64,000 nt of DNA from Liriodendron chinense (GCA_003013855.2 ML058449.1:2790001-2854000), one strand, 5' to 3'. Positions 49,179 to 61,346 are shown, numbered from the stretch's first letter. The notes: generated by a model not told the origin, from the letters alone. Made by a program: numbers and translations.

Positions 49179-50015
49179 TCATGCTTTAAATCCTTCACAA
49201 TCTTTCTTCTGATGACCAGGCTTATTGCAGAAGAAGCAGCCGTCATTAGGACCATTCCTCTTCTTCTTAAATATTTTTCCAGACTTAGGCTGGTTGCTAT
49301 CCGCAGTACCTATAGAACATTTTCCTGAAGTGTGCTTTCTTTTCTTATTTCCTTTTCGTCCTTGACCAGATGTCACTAGGTGCGTACTTTGTGTCTTGCT
49401 CGACCTTCTGAGTCTCTCTTCCTCCTGAACACACTGAGATATCAGTTAGTTCAATGTCTACTTTTCCTTTTGAGTATTATAGCTAATTTGGAATTGACTG
49501 AACTGTGGAGAGAGGGAGTTCAGAACCAAGAAAATTAGGAATTCATCCTCAATCTTAAGGTCTAATGCGTGGATTTTGGCCACCACATCAGATAATCCAC
49601 CAATGTACTCCCTGATATTTCCTTGACCGTTATAGGTGGCTTGAGTCAGCTTATGTAAAAGTGAACTCAGCTCAGCTTTATCCGATTTCTTAAATCGTTT
49701 TCCTATTTCAGTCAAGAAATCTTTAGCTTTCTCAGTGTCGGGCATGACACCCTGCATGGTCTCAGAAATCGAGTTTTTTATTATCTTGAGACACATCTTA
49801 TTTGACTTGGTTTAGGCCTTGTAGTGAGCCTTTGCTAATTCCGTACTAGAGTCAGTTGGAATAGGAGGCTCTACTTCCTCCAAGGCCAAGCCCAAGTCCA
49901 AGTCCAAGTCCATGCAACCTAGGACTATTTCAACGGACGACTTCCATTTGGAATAGTTGGACCCAGTAAGCAAAGGTATGGAATTGAATTGGGTTGGAAT
50001 ATTGGAAACAGTCAT
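49179..50015 (-). pseudogene. Copia gag with zinc knuckle
   Basis: The start at 50015 (MTVSNIPTQFNSIPLLTGSN) runs to AHYKA, then TAA at 49809-49811 where the sister copy (57122-56600) has Trp. It continues TKSNKMCLKII-type to QFSQFQIS. The zinc knuckle CFFCNKPGHQKKDC lies at 49179-49376 in another frame. Confidence 0.9.
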
Positions 50016-52051
50016 AGCTGGACATTCAAAGCATAAAACTCACATTAATAAATAAGTCCCATATAACAATGCATAAACATAAACCACAAATATCACGCAT
50101 GTATGTTCATTCGATTGATTTGGGCATTCAATTAAATGACCCAGAATGATGATGGGCCATAATCATCAAAATTTGGCAAGACCCCAGCGTATCATCACGA
50201 TTCCTCATTTGGGCGAAATTGTAACATACAGGAGGCTCTACTGAACATGAAGCTGATCAATGCTAGTGAAATAAATCTAAGACACCCATCATCTTTGGAT
50301 GAAATGAGTCTTTCAAACCTATATCACCATCACCAATCACTTCATTCCGCTTACACCCAACCAAACGATGATACTTCTTTATTTTGACCACCGCTCGCCT
50401 GGGTATGAACGCAACTGAATGCAATCCTATAATAGAGAGTCACTGAATTTCATATACTGAAGTCTAGAAGTAAGGATATTCACAAACTGAGGTCACTTTG
50501 ATGGCTAACACAACTAGTTCCAATCCCCAATTCTAGACTCAAGGATTGCCACATGGTCCAGCCCATAATGAACCATTCTGCAAAAGTTTTAATTTGGCCC
50601 AAAACATATGGGTAATGGCTCTATTTTAGACCAAATTTGAACTTAATTATGAATAACCATCTTTACTAAATTACTTGGTCTGTTTAACAAGTGAAACTCT
50701 CCAACCATCTGTTTATACATATGAGTATTGCTTGTTTTAAAATGGTCCAAGTGGATAATTACAATAGTTAAGATCACTTTGGACAATGGGCCCAAGTACC
50801 TAAAGTGGGCCCTAAAAGCTCCAAAAGAATCAACAAGACAAACTTTAACGGGGCCCTTGAAAATTGAGCTGTTATACAACATGTTATGGACTCACAATTA
50901 AGCCCTTTACATTTTTCCAATAAGCTCAAGGTTAGGCCCAAAATGACCATCTTAAAATTAGGCCTAAAATATATTAATGGGCTGAAAAGATTTGGGCTAA
51001 GGCCGGGCTGGCGGGCCTGACCACTGGACTGGGCCTATCGGGCCTGGCCAAATAGATTGGGCCTGTCGGGTGTAGCCCGCTCGCTTCGGGCTGGACTGAA
51101 GTTGGTATTGCTGGACTGGGCCTGATTTCATTTGGCCCTATGTTATATACTGGATCAGGGCCCAGCTCATGGCCCAACCCAATTAAAAAAAAAATCGCAA
51201 CTCCAATGGTCTCACCGCCACAAAGACCTGTTGCCAAAACAGGAAACTCACAACGCCCAAACTCAGAAATTGCCTCATCCGGTCGAAACCCTAGCCGCCA
51301 GCAGCACCACAGTTTCAACCGGACGAGGCTCTCTCCAAACCCTAACCTTACCACCTCTGTAACAGGGTGGAAACCCTGGCCGCTGTCACCACTGCCCGCC
51401 GTCACCATCCATCAGCACCGTCAACGGTGCTACTGGAAAGGTGGATGGCCATTGCCAGCCCTGATTGCTGCCGAATCCGGCAATGGTGACAGCTGAGCTC
51501 GCCATCAGCCATCGTCGTCCGCCGCTGTCGTCCGATCTCCATCGACACCAAAAATTGGTGGCAGCTAGAGACGATGGCCACTGACGGACCGACCGCTGTC
51601 AAATCCGGCCTTATAATGGAAACAACAGCGGCGCAGCAGCATGGAGATGCCGATCTGGATGTTGAAAACGATAAAGGGGGCGACGGAATCCATGGTTGCA
51701 GGAGGTGGTTCCACTAGCAGTCAATGAGCCTGTTCCGAACGGTGATCAGAGATCACCTCTGCTGATCCCTCTGTCAGCCATGGCTTGGACTGAATCCGAT
51801 CTAGATGACCCTGAATCAGCGCCGGAATCCATGGCTACGATCGGGTTTTTGATCGTCTGAATCGGAGCCATGATAGCCGGTAGTGACTTGTCTAAATAGA
51901 ATTGGGTTTTTGCCTTGTTTGCATCTCTAGTAAAGACGAGATAGAAATTGAACGGGGATGATGTTCCGTACAATTTTTCAAATCTAATCATGGCATAATA
52001 TGGCACCATATGGAGTAAGTAAAACTAAATCTACCACGATGATGCATAGGT
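50016..52051 (-). other. Long untranslated leader of the second Copia element
   Basis: Two kilobases lie between gag and the primer-binding site, with no convincing coding potential. GC-rich part at 51000-51850. The truncated sister has a comparable leader at 57123-59412. Confidence 0.65.
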
Positions 52052-52065
52052 GCTCTGATACCAAC

Positions 52066-52680
52066 TGTAAAACTTAAACTTAATGCGGAATAATCGGATC
52101 GTCTATTTATCAACAATGGAGATTCCATACTATAATCTTAAAGCCATACCTGATTGGGAAGACATTCCCGACGTCGTCGTGTTGCCGAGAGGAACTCTTG
52201 GTCTTCCGCACCTTACACCTTTAGGAGAACTACTCAATGGGACTAGGGTTTTCTCTTGTGTGTTGGTGAGGGTACCAAGACATATATTTATAGGAAAGAG
52301 AGCCAGAGAAGTTCCCGATGCCGTCGTGTTGCCGAGAGGAACTCTTGGTCTTCCGCACCTTACACCTTTAGGAGAACCACTCAATGGGACTAGGGTTTTC
52401 TCTTGTGTGTTGGTGAGGGGACCAAGACATATATTTATAGGATGAAAGAGAGCCAGAGAAGCTTACCCATCACTCTTCTCTCCTCTAAGGTCTCCACACC
52501 GTAGGTTTCCATATCTGGCTTAATAACAGCGTATAGGGAACATGATTCAAGCGTCCTACCCTAAACCTATTTGTAATGATCACAACTATAGTGGGGCCCA
52601 CTGAATTGCTCAATCTGAATAATCCAACGGTCATGATCTAAACCGATGATTATGTGTGGCCCACCTAATGGAGTCTCACA
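52066..52680 (-). repeat. 5' LTR of the second Copia element (615 bp, internal duplication)
   Basis: 150 bp longer than the other LTR because a 149-bp segment (TTCCCGA...CCGAGAGGAACTCTTGG... onward) is repeated in tandem, at about 52163-52311 and 52312-52445. Confidence 0.9.
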
Positions 52681-52746
52681 GACCCCACCCACCATCTTTT
52701 TCTTTCTAATTTCACTCCCACCCAGCTTGCCGCACCCCTGCCCCTT

Positions 52747-52799
<53 letters not shown>

Positions 52800-53029
52800 C
52801 CTCCCTCCCTGTTTTGGCTTCCTCCCTGCACTGCACCCGGCAGTAAACGGCCAAGCATCCACCCCGAGTTTCATTTTTCCTAAATAGGTAGGGTTTTGTG
52901 TTTTTTTTTTTTTTTTTTTGTTCATTTTGTTTGAAATAGAAAATATCTTAAAATGGGGCTTGTTTTGAGGGTTTTTTTTAGTTGAATTGGGGTTGGGTCG
53001 GGTCAGTGAGTTGAGTCATTTGAAGTCGT
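52681..53029. other. Spacer with (CT)n tract
   Basis: Pyrimidine-rich. (CT)n with small interruptions at 52751-52812, and poly(T) at 52901-52919. No gene. Confidence 0.6.
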
Positions 53030-54103
53030 ATCGAGATTTTCACTGAAGAACTCCCCCCAATCTAAATTTTATTAAATAATGCCTTGATGAATGAAAATTA
53101 AGTGAAGGTACTTTTAGAGGGATTATATTACAAAAATGCCCTCATATATTAGTGAAGCTCAAGACTTGTGGGGCCGTTTGGTATTTGTATGACATCCAAC
53201 ATATGAACCCAACCATGGTGACAATATTTGTATGACATCCAACATATGAACCCAACCATGGTGACAATATGAGCAAAACATCATGCTCACCATATCATCA
53301 TCAGATGAGCTAGCTTCAATTGGGATATTTTAAATGGTGCATATTATTTTTATATATTGGCCCACGGTTTTTTTTTTTTTTTTTTCTTTCTTTTTGTTGT
53401 TAGTTCACACACCCCATTGTTATTACACCCACCCACCCTGTGGGGTGTTATTACACCCACCCACCCTGTTCGTAACATCGCAATGTTAACCCGCCTTATA
53501 TATGATTGGATCGGATGTATTTTTGGTTTGCTTAATAATAATGGGCCTTACAATTCACGTTCTCCACCTTGTAAAGAGAAAGACAAAGGAGGGCTCTAAT
53601 GTAATTTCTCAAAATTCATGTCCTTTTTTTTTCATGACAAACTTAAAAGCTAGTTTTGCACCATTTAAAAATTGGTGGATCAATTCAACTCATATTTGGC
53701 ACTGATGTCCAGCTATCCTGATCATCCAAATTGTGGGTCCCATTGTGCACAGAGCATGTATCTAAAATCACACTGATTAAGCAATAGAAATTGAATTACT
53801 GGCTGTCGCATGGATGATTAAAAGTGAAAAACAGTGAGTGGTCCAAATTCGTCAGGAAAATCGGATGGTTAATATCATCTCCTCTATGCAAATTTTTGGC
53901 TTTGCTCATCCACAGCTGGGTCAGCGATTCGGCAGCATTGATTGACATAGTATTAAGAGTCACCAGCAAATTTTTAAATAGTGCAAAACTAACATCGACT
54001 GCTCTGTTTTCTTTGATTTTTTTTTTAAAAATTTTTTTATTATTGTTTTTAGAGGTTGATGCACGTCATCAAGCCCCTCTTGACGAGAGCGGATTGCCTG
54101 TGA

Positions 54104-54137
54104 CCCCGGCACAGAAATATCTCTCTCTGTGCCGGGG
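54104..54137. repeat. Perfect short palindromic insert
   Basis: CCCCGGCACAGA and TCTGTGCCGGGG, 12-bp arms with a 10-bp loop, absent at the matching place in copy A (about 27174). Confidence 0.85.
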
Positions 54138-55219
54138 CTGTGTGGGCTGTGGGGGGGCCATAAAGATGTCTGTGAGAAATCTACTCCATTCATCTGTTTT
54201 GAAATGCCACAGCAGGACATGATTTTAAAAATTAGGCAGATCCAAAACTCATTTGGGCCATACCACAGGAAATAGTGGGGATTGAACACCTGACCGTGAG
54301 GGAAGTTTTGTATGAGGATGATATTTGTTCCTACAGATTATCTAAATGGTTATAATTCTATGAACGATTTGGATGGCATATATACATCATGGTCATTTCC
54401 AGGAAGGTTTCAACAATGGATGTTGTTGTTCTCACTGTTTTGTTGGTATGGCCCGCCTGAGTTTTGGATCTTTTTTATTTTTATAATCGTGACCTATTGC
54501 AGTCTCTCAAAATAGATGAACGGTATAGATTTGTCACGAGCATATGTGGACCCCGCATAGCCTCAGGCAACGGGATATATTTGTGCCCTGGGTCATAAGT
54601 TTGTCCAGGACTTGATTGGTCCATCTCAGCACTGACGTAATCAGCAATGCTGCATTTAATGCCATCAGTGCTAACGTGTGCTGAGCTGGGACAATCACGC
54701 CGCAGGAAAAACTGTTAAAGCCGAACAGACAATCCTAACTCATTAATAATTGTTTGAATATTTCAGTTGAATGGTACAATGAGAAGCCTCTTATGTAATC
54801 TTCAGCCACTAAATAAATGTGCCCAGTCGAGCCATATCGGCATTTTCAAAACGTTTATATGATGGCTTTCATTGTAGATTGCTCCACTGCCAAAGAATCA
54901 ATGGAATTGGCTGATTCTAACGATCTGGCAAGCGATTTCTTCTTATGTGGACCATAGCATTTCTTAACCGTTCATTTTATAGGCCATAGGTAGGACGGCT
55001 ACGCTGCTATCATCAGCAAAGCATTTCGCATAGGGTTTATCTACAGTGGGCCCAACAGATGGGCTGTTGAGATTAAGTTGGAATTCTTCGTGGGTCCCTG
55101 AATATTTCCACCTATGATGATATGGACGTGGGATTAGCTATGAAGTGGCATCACCAAGTTTTGTATGCCCTACCATAATGTATCTGTTGTATGACATCAT
55201 TTTAATGCATGACCTAAAG

Positions 55220-55402
55220 TTGTCCGGATCCTCTGTTGAAACCCAGTAGAGAAATCTTGCTCGTCACTTCTCTGATTGGTTCAGGTCAGCCTTACTGTGT
55301 CAGAGCTCAACTGCACTGACACAGTCAGGATGAGCTGGACCAATCATAGCAGCAGCAACCAGCAGAGGTTCTCTGCTCGGATTCAACAAAGGATCCGGAT
55401 TG
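55220..55402. mobile_element. 183-bp Mutator-type MITE (copy 1)
   Basis: Inverted ends around GTCCGGATCCTCTGTTGAA and its complement. Flanked by GACCTAAAG (55211-55219) and GACCTAAAAG (55403-55412). See the second copy, where the 9-bp duplication is exact. Confidence 0.8.
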
Positions 55403-55555
55403 GACCTAAAAGAATGGGGCAGATCCAAAGCTCAAGTAGACTTCACCCTAGAAAACTGTGAGGATGCCCACCGTTGAAACCTTCCTAGAGCCTATCATGA
55501 TGTTTTTTTGAGATTCAACCTGTTCATAAGTTCACACAAACATGGAAGAAGGGAA

Positions 55556-56600
55556 AATTCTCTTTTCGGGTAAGTATTAGGGTATTGGGTTGGTTTTGGA
55601 TCAGGGAATGGTGAACCTGAGCCCTACCCGTTCACTAAACTGGTCTACAATTGAGTCTCAACGGAGCCTGTTGCTCAAGATGTTATGACCAGTCATAAGT
55701 CATAACCATGGTTTTAAGTCTTGGACAAGTCCGATACGACTTACCCAAGTTGACATGGACTCAATCCAATGCGACACAACTAGTCACCTGGATGAGTCAG
55801 AGATGACTTGGGCTAATTCACTCCCGACTCGGATGAGTTGCGACTCAACTGGAGACCAAATGAGTTGGTCTGAATCTTCTGACCACGGACATATCTTAAG
55901 CTCTAGCCAGATTGACTGAGCCCACGATTAGAAAATTGATCTTCGGGGCCAACCTACGACTAGGGGTGCTATTTGAGTGGGTTGGGTCGGGTTAACCTCA
56001 AGGGCAACCTGACCTGATCATATTCCAGCCCGAGGTGCTTGACCCAAATCCCTTCCGAATTCCTCCAAACTCAGTAACATTAAACCAACCCCACTCGAAA
56101 TGACCTGACTCAACCTGACTCGAATGCATATGATTGTTCCCAACCTGATCCAAATTTGCTCAACCAGAACCCAACCTGATTTCAAATTGGGTTGGAGTCT
56201 TCCAATCATGACCCAAACCAAGGACCCTGACAATCCAACTTGGTCAGGTTCAGGTTGACCCAAACCCAAGTTTCAGCCCTAATGAGGATCTGCTTGAGCC
56301 AAGACAGCCTGACCCACCTGTGGAAAATTTGTAGCTGGAATGCCCAAAAATCACCGACAAAGTTCCACACATTCTTACCATCAGGGCTCACACACAATTC
56401 CTGTACATAGCTTACAAGGTTTGGCTGAGCCAAGGTCAACTTGAGCCCAACCCATTTGATACTCTGGCGATGGTTGATACGCAAGAACTAAGATATTGTA
56501 CTGTTTGGCATGCGTTGACTCAAATTAAATGGTCCAAACCATGATACACATAATAGACAAGTAATGATCCAAAAATTGGATTGATTAAACTATCATTGAC
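55556..56600. other. Spacer, unrecognised, possibly with a decayed hAT MITE
   Basis: TAGGGGTGCTATTTGAG near 55964 and the complement of TAGGGCTGAAACTTGGG ending near 56281 look like hAT ends, and GGGTTGGGTC words fill the interior, but no 8-bp duplication is seen. The remainder is unrecognised. Confidence 0.35.
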
Positions 56601-57122
56601 ACTGATTTGGAATTGACTGAATTGTGGAGGGAGGGAGTTCAGAACCAAGAAAATCAGGAGTTCATCTTCAATCTTAAGGTCTAATGCGCGGATTTTAGCC
56701 ACCACATCAGACAATCCACCAATGTACTCCCTGATATTTCCTTGACCGTTATAGGTAGCTTGAGTCAATTTATGTAAAAGTGAACTCAGCTCAGCTTTAT
56801 CCGATTTCTGAAATCGTTTTCCTATTTCAGTCAGGAAATCTTTAGCTTTCTCAGTGTCGGGCATAACACCCTGCATGGTCTCAGAAATCGAGTTCTTTAT
56901 GATTTTGAGACACATCTTATTTGACTTGGTCCAGGCCTTGTAGTGAGCCTTTGCTGAATCCGTACTAGAATCAGTTGGAGTAGGAGGCTCTACTTCCTCC
57001 AGGGCCAAGTCCAAGTCTATGCAACCTAGGACTATTTCAATGGACGACTTCCATTTGGAATAGTTGGACCCAGTAAGCAAAGGTATGGAATTGAATTGTG
57101 TTGGAATATTGGAAACAGTCAT
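56600..57122 (-). pseudogene. Copia gag, truncated but open
   Basis: Starts MTVSNIPTQFNSIPLLTGSN and stays open through AHYKAWTKSNKMCLKIIKNS to QFSQFQIS, then runs into flanking DNA (residues after about 174 are not gag). Lacks the zinc knuckle. Unlike its sister it has Trp where that copy has a stop. Confidence 0.9.
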
Positions 57123-59412
57123 AGCTGGACATTCAAAGCATAAAACTCACATTAATAATCAAGTCCCTTATAACAATGCATGAACATAAACCACAAATAT
57201 CATGCATGTATGAACATTCGATTGATTTGGGCCTTCAATCAAATGACCCAGAATGATGATGGGCCATAATCATCAAAATCTGGCAAGAGCCCAGCATATC
57301 ATTACAATTCCTCCTTTGGGCGAAATTATAACATACATGAGGCTCTACTGAATCATGAAGCTGACCAATGTTGGTGAAATAAATCTAAGACGCCCATCAC
57401 CTTTGGGTGAAATGAATCTCTGAGACCTATATCATCATCACCAATCACTTCATTCCGCTCACATCCAGCCAAATGATGATACTTATTTATTCTGACTACC
57501 GCTCGCCTGAATATGAACGCAACTGAATGCAATCCTATGATGGAGGGTCACTGAATTCCAAGTACAGAAGTCTAGAAGTAGAAATCTTTGCCAATTGAGG
57601 TCACTTTGGTGGCTAATACAATAGGCTCCAATCCCCATCCCTAGACTCAAGGATTGCTTAATGGTCTTGCCCACAACAGACCATATTGCAAAATTTCTGA
57701 TTCGGCCTAAAATATGGCTGACGTTGACATCTTCTAAAGTGATGGTTGGATTATATACTTAATGGTCAACAACTAAATATCAGCCTTAAACATATGGGTA
57801 ATGGCCCTATTTTAGGCCAAATCAAAGCTAAATAGGTATAACCTTGTATATTAAATTACTTGGGCCATCTAAGAAGTGAAATCCACCAACCATCAATACA
57901 CTTATTAAGGTTTTATTAGATTCTAAATTATGGCCCAAGTAAATGAATACAATGGTTTATTCCATCTTGAACATTGGGCCCATAGGTAATGTTTTAAAAA
58001 AAAAAAAAAAAAACACAGGTTGGGCCTAATTCCAATATAAAAAACAAGCCCAATTCCTATCTGAAGTGAATCATAGTTAGGCCCAAAACAGCCATTTCAA
58101 ACATCCAAGAGAGCCCAACAAAATTGCCAAAGTAGGCCCTGAAAAGGGCTCGAGATTTGCCCAAACGGACCTCCCAAAATTGGCCCATAACCTGCTGGAA
58201 ATGGGCCTGAGATTTGGGCCGTTGGACCCGTCAATAGAACTGGGCCTGACAATTGGACTGGGCCTGATGACCAGTTGGGCCTGGCGGCTCGTCACCAAAA
58301 AACAGATACCCGCTCGTCACCCAAAAACAGCAACATCGCTGTTACTCCTCATACGCCCGAAAAATCTAGCCGCTGTAAGATTTGGGCATTCCTAAATCCA
58401 GAAAAGAAACCCAAATAGGAAACCTCTGGATTTGGATGTTGCTTGCAATGCAATCTCCAAATCCGAAAATCTCCTCGCAGCCGCTTCTTTCCCAAATCGG
58501 TGGACGAAACCCTAGCCGATGCGCGTCTTCCTCTTCCACAGCCGTTGTGCAGCAGCAGCAGCCGCCGCCGCCGCACTCCCTTAGCCACCAAATCTGGCTC
58601 CAGATCAACAAGTGCCGACGGGAAGGACGACAGCCATTGCTGCCGCTGTCGAGAATGGCTACCTCTGAAAATCGCTGCTCCGAATATCATGGGGCGATGG
58701 GTTCCTTCCGGTGCAGCGGCCATGAATGGTGGTGATTAGAGACGGGCAGAGGGTTTGCCGCTGTCGACCATGGCTGCCGATGGCGGCGCAATGTGACTAG
58801 GGTCGTCGGACTCCTAATCGCAGGTGGTACAGATGCCGGAGAAGATGGTGTTGCCATCACCAACGCCGCCGCACCACCGGCGATCGATCACCGGTATCAA
58901 TGGTGAATGACGGCTCGAGCAACAGTTAAAAGGTGCGTCCAATGGTGGTGCAAATCACCCTATTATGCAGGATGAAGACAGGTTGTGCAGATATCCCCTG
59001 ATTACAGCAACTCCTGGATTTTTTTTTTTTTAATAATAATAAAAAAATCCAGATCTCAATGACGCCGGGGATAAAGGGCGGAGATCCTTTAGGAATCTCC
59101 GATTCCATCGTTGGCTTATCCCAAAAATCCGTGGTTGCCGACTCCCAATCGAGGGTGCTGCCGCTGTCGGCCCTTAATCACGACATCCGGAATCCATACC
59201 CTCTCCGTTGAGTATTAACGATGGCTGGGATGATGTTGAGACTGGAATCAATGGCTGCGATAGCCATTGGTTTGGCAGCAACAGTCCAAAACAACACATT
59301 CAAGAATAGGTTTTGGAGATGACCCTTACGGCCAGAGATGGAGGTGGATTCCGACGGATCTGGAGTTTCAGTATATCTGAAATTTTGGAATCCTCAAGAT
59401 TAATGCATAGGA
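57123..59412 (-). other. Leader region of the truncated Copia element
   Basis: 2.3 kb between gag and primer site. GC-rich near 58440-58900 with GCCGCC runs. The open frames here overlap one another in several registers and match nothing known. Confidence 0.6.
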
Positions 59413-59427
59413 GGCTCTGATACCAAC

Positions 59428-59893
59428 TGTAGATCTTATACATAATGCGGAATAATCGGATCGTCTATGCATCAACAATGGAGATTCCATACTATAATCT
59501 TAAAGCCATACCTGATTGGGAAGACATTCCCGATGCCGCCGTGTTACCGAGAAGAACTCTTGGTCTTCCGCACCTAACACCTTTAGGAGAACCTCTCAAT
59601 GGGGACTAGGGTTTTCTCTTGTGTGTTGGTGAGGGGACCAAGAGGTATATTTATAGGAAAGATGGCCAGAGAAGCTTACCCATCACACTTCTCTCCTTTA
59701 GGGTCTCCACACCGTAGGTTTCCATATCTGGCTTAATAACCGCGCATACGGACCACGGTTCAAGCGTCCCGCCCCAAACCTATTTGCAATGATCACAACT
59801 GTAGTGGGGCCCACTGAATTGCTCAATTTGAATAATCCAACGGTCATGATCTAAACTGATGATCATGTGTGGCCCACTTAATGGAGTCTTACA
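59428..59893 (-). repeat. 5' LTR of the truncated Copia element
   Basis: 466 bp, TG...CA, lacking the 149-bp internal duplication of the 5' LTR at 52066-52680. Confidence 0.9.
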
Positions 59894-60635
59894 ATTTCTT
59901 CTTATGTGGATGTGGGATTAGCTATGAAGTGACATCACCAAGTTTTGTAAGCCCTACCATGATGTATCTGTTATATCTACATCATCCATTCATTTGGAGA
60001 CATCATTTTAATGCATGACCTAAAGTAGTCCGGATCCTCTGTTGAAACCCAGCAGAGAAATCCTGCTCGTTGCTTCTCTGATTGGTTCAGGTTAGCCTGA
60101 CTGTGTCAGAGCTGAGCTACACTGACACAGTCAGGATGAGCTGGACCAATCAGAGCAGCAGCAGCAGATGTTCTCTGCTCGGATTCAACAGAGGATCCAG
60201 ATTGGACCTAAAGAATGGGGGGCAGATCCAAAGGTCAAGTAGAGTTCACCCTAGAAAACAGCGAGGACGCCCACTGTTGAAACCTTCCTAGAGCCCATCA
60301 TGATGTTTTTTTGAGATTCAACCTGTCCATAAGTTCACACAAATCTCGAAGAAGGAAAAAGGCAAATATCTGTTTGATCGAAAACTTTTGGGAGGTTTTT
60401 AATGGTAGGCTTTCAATCCTCACTGTTTTCTGTAGTGAGGTCCACTTCAACTTTAGATCTGCCTCGTTATTTGGATCAAGCTCTGAAATGATCTCTCCAA
60501 ATGGAAGAACGGTGTGGATACAACACATACGTCATGGTGGGTCCACATAACTTGGTGACGTCAGCGTCTGATGACATCACTCTCCTTTTACTAAATTTTG
60601 TGCCGAGGACTTTGGAATTAATTCTATTAGGAAGG
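59894..60635 (+). repeat. Duplicated block, copy B (right part) with intact hairpin
   Basis: Overlaps 55120-55555 (GTGGGATTAGCTATGAAGTG and onward) and continues to match 42561-42870, so it spans the hairpin that the MULE split in copy A. The junction with the Copia LTR reads ATTTCTTCTTATGTGGA, a stretch also present at 54942-54959. Confidence 0.8.
60026..60204. mobile_element. 179-bp Mutator-type MITE (copy 2) with exact 9-bp duplication
   Basis: Flanked by GACCTAAAG at 60017-60025 and 60205-60213. Inverted ends TAGTCCGGATCCTCTGTTGA and, reversed, CAATCTGGATCCTCTGTTGA. The interior holds an inner inverted pair CTGACTGTGTCAG/CTGACACAGTCAG. No coding. Confidence 0.88.
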
Positions 60636-60871
60636 TGGATTATGGTGATCACCACCATTTTAAGCTGTGGCCTCTCATCCACCGTACATGAGATAAATTC
60701 ACATCAATTCAAACCATTCAAATTCTAAGGGTCATGATGGATGCTGCATAGCCTGAAAAGTACAATAATCGGGTTATCCTAGCCATCCAATTGTTGGCTA
60801 TCAGTGGATGCTCGTAAATGAAATGGTAACAGCCCAAATTCAACCAGTTGGACTTTTTCCTAACCACCCAT
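60636..60871. other. Short intergenic spacer
   Basis: Nothing recognised before the Gypsy LTR start. Confidence 0.5.
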
Positions 60872-61084
60872 TGTAGACACCCCACCTTCGGCTACACTGT
60901 TGGTAGAGATAGCTGGATGAATGGAGGACCATACCCCCAAATCCCAAGTCCAAACTCAGCCAAACTCACCCTTGTAAGCCCCATTCCATAGCCCAGTTCA
61001 AGCCTGAACCCAGTCAACCCAGTCCTAAACATCAGCCTGAAAAACCCCCCATAAGAAAAGCCAGTCAAAAAATCCTTAAAAAAA

Positions 61085-61225
61085 AGTCAAACTCAACCCG
61101 CTGAGTCAACCCGCTGAGTCAACTCGTCGAGTCAAAACACCGAGTCAACCCGTCGAGTCAACCTGCTAAGTCAAATCACCGAGTCGACCCGCTGAGTCAA
61201 CTCACTGAGTCAACCCACCGAGCCA
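61085..61225 (+). repeat. GAGTCAACCCGCT tandem array in the LTR
   Basis: About ten units of roughly 14 bp (CCGCTGAGTCAACC and variants), upstream of the TATA box. GAGTCA resembles a bZIP-type core. Confidence 0.88.
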
Positions 61226-61338
61226 AACAGCAGCCCCGAGGGAGCGACCGTACCTCGCTGAAAATCGAGGAACGGCCGTACGGGCGGCCCATAGCAGGCC
61301 GCCCAAGAATATTTACGATCTCTGCCACTGCCCGCTGC

Positions 61339-61346
61339 TATAAATA
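61339..61346 (+). promoter_or_regulatory. TATA box of the Gypsy LTR
   Basis: TATAAATA followed by a C-rich stretch is typical of the U3/R border in plant LTRs. Confidence 0.6.

Larger units (their letters stand above)
44956..52680 (-). mobile_element. Ty1/Copia retrotransposon with both LTRs, broken gag-pol
   Basis: LTRs 44956-45420 and 52066-52680 have TG...CA ends. The primer site complementary to initiator tRNA-Met (TGGTATCAGAGC on the minus strand, 52052-52063) stands next to the 5' LTR. A purine tract (AAGTGGGAGAA) precedes the 3' LTR. Domain order gag, zinc knuckle, protease, integrase, RT, RNase H. A long leader (50016-52051) separates the LTR from gag. Several point stops and frameshifts make it non-autonomous. 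No clean 5-bp target duplication could be read. Confidence 0.93.
53030..55555 (+). repeat. Duplicated block, copy B (left part)
   Basis: Collinear with 26080-29504. Lacks the hAT insertion and the 0.5-kb insert seen in copy A. Has its own changes: a 43-bp tandem duplication at 53187-53273 and an inserted palindrome at 54104-54137. Continues at 59900 after the Copia fragment. Confidence 0.82.
56600..59893 (-). mobile_element. Truncated Copia element, 5' part only (sister of 44956-52680)
   Basis: 5' LTR 59428-59893, primer site TGGTATCAGAGC on the minus strand (59414-59425), leader, and gag up to QFSQFQIS. All pol domains and the 3' LTR are missing. The break is near 56600. LTR, primer site and gag are nearly the same as in the larger element. 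Confidence 0.9.

Noticed and set aside
52083..52445. 120-residue frame with internal repeat
   Set aside because: Lies wholly in the Copia LTR; its repetition reflects the 149-bp LTR duplication.
44951..52685. 5-bp target duplication for the larger Copia element
   Set aside because: Flanks read CCCCG on the left and GACCC on the right. The C-run allows several alignments but none is exact, so it was not claimed.
58349..58739. Several overlapping frames of 80-124 residues on both strands
   Set aside because: GC-rich leader of the truncated Copia element. All registers are open because of composition, and none resembles a protein family.
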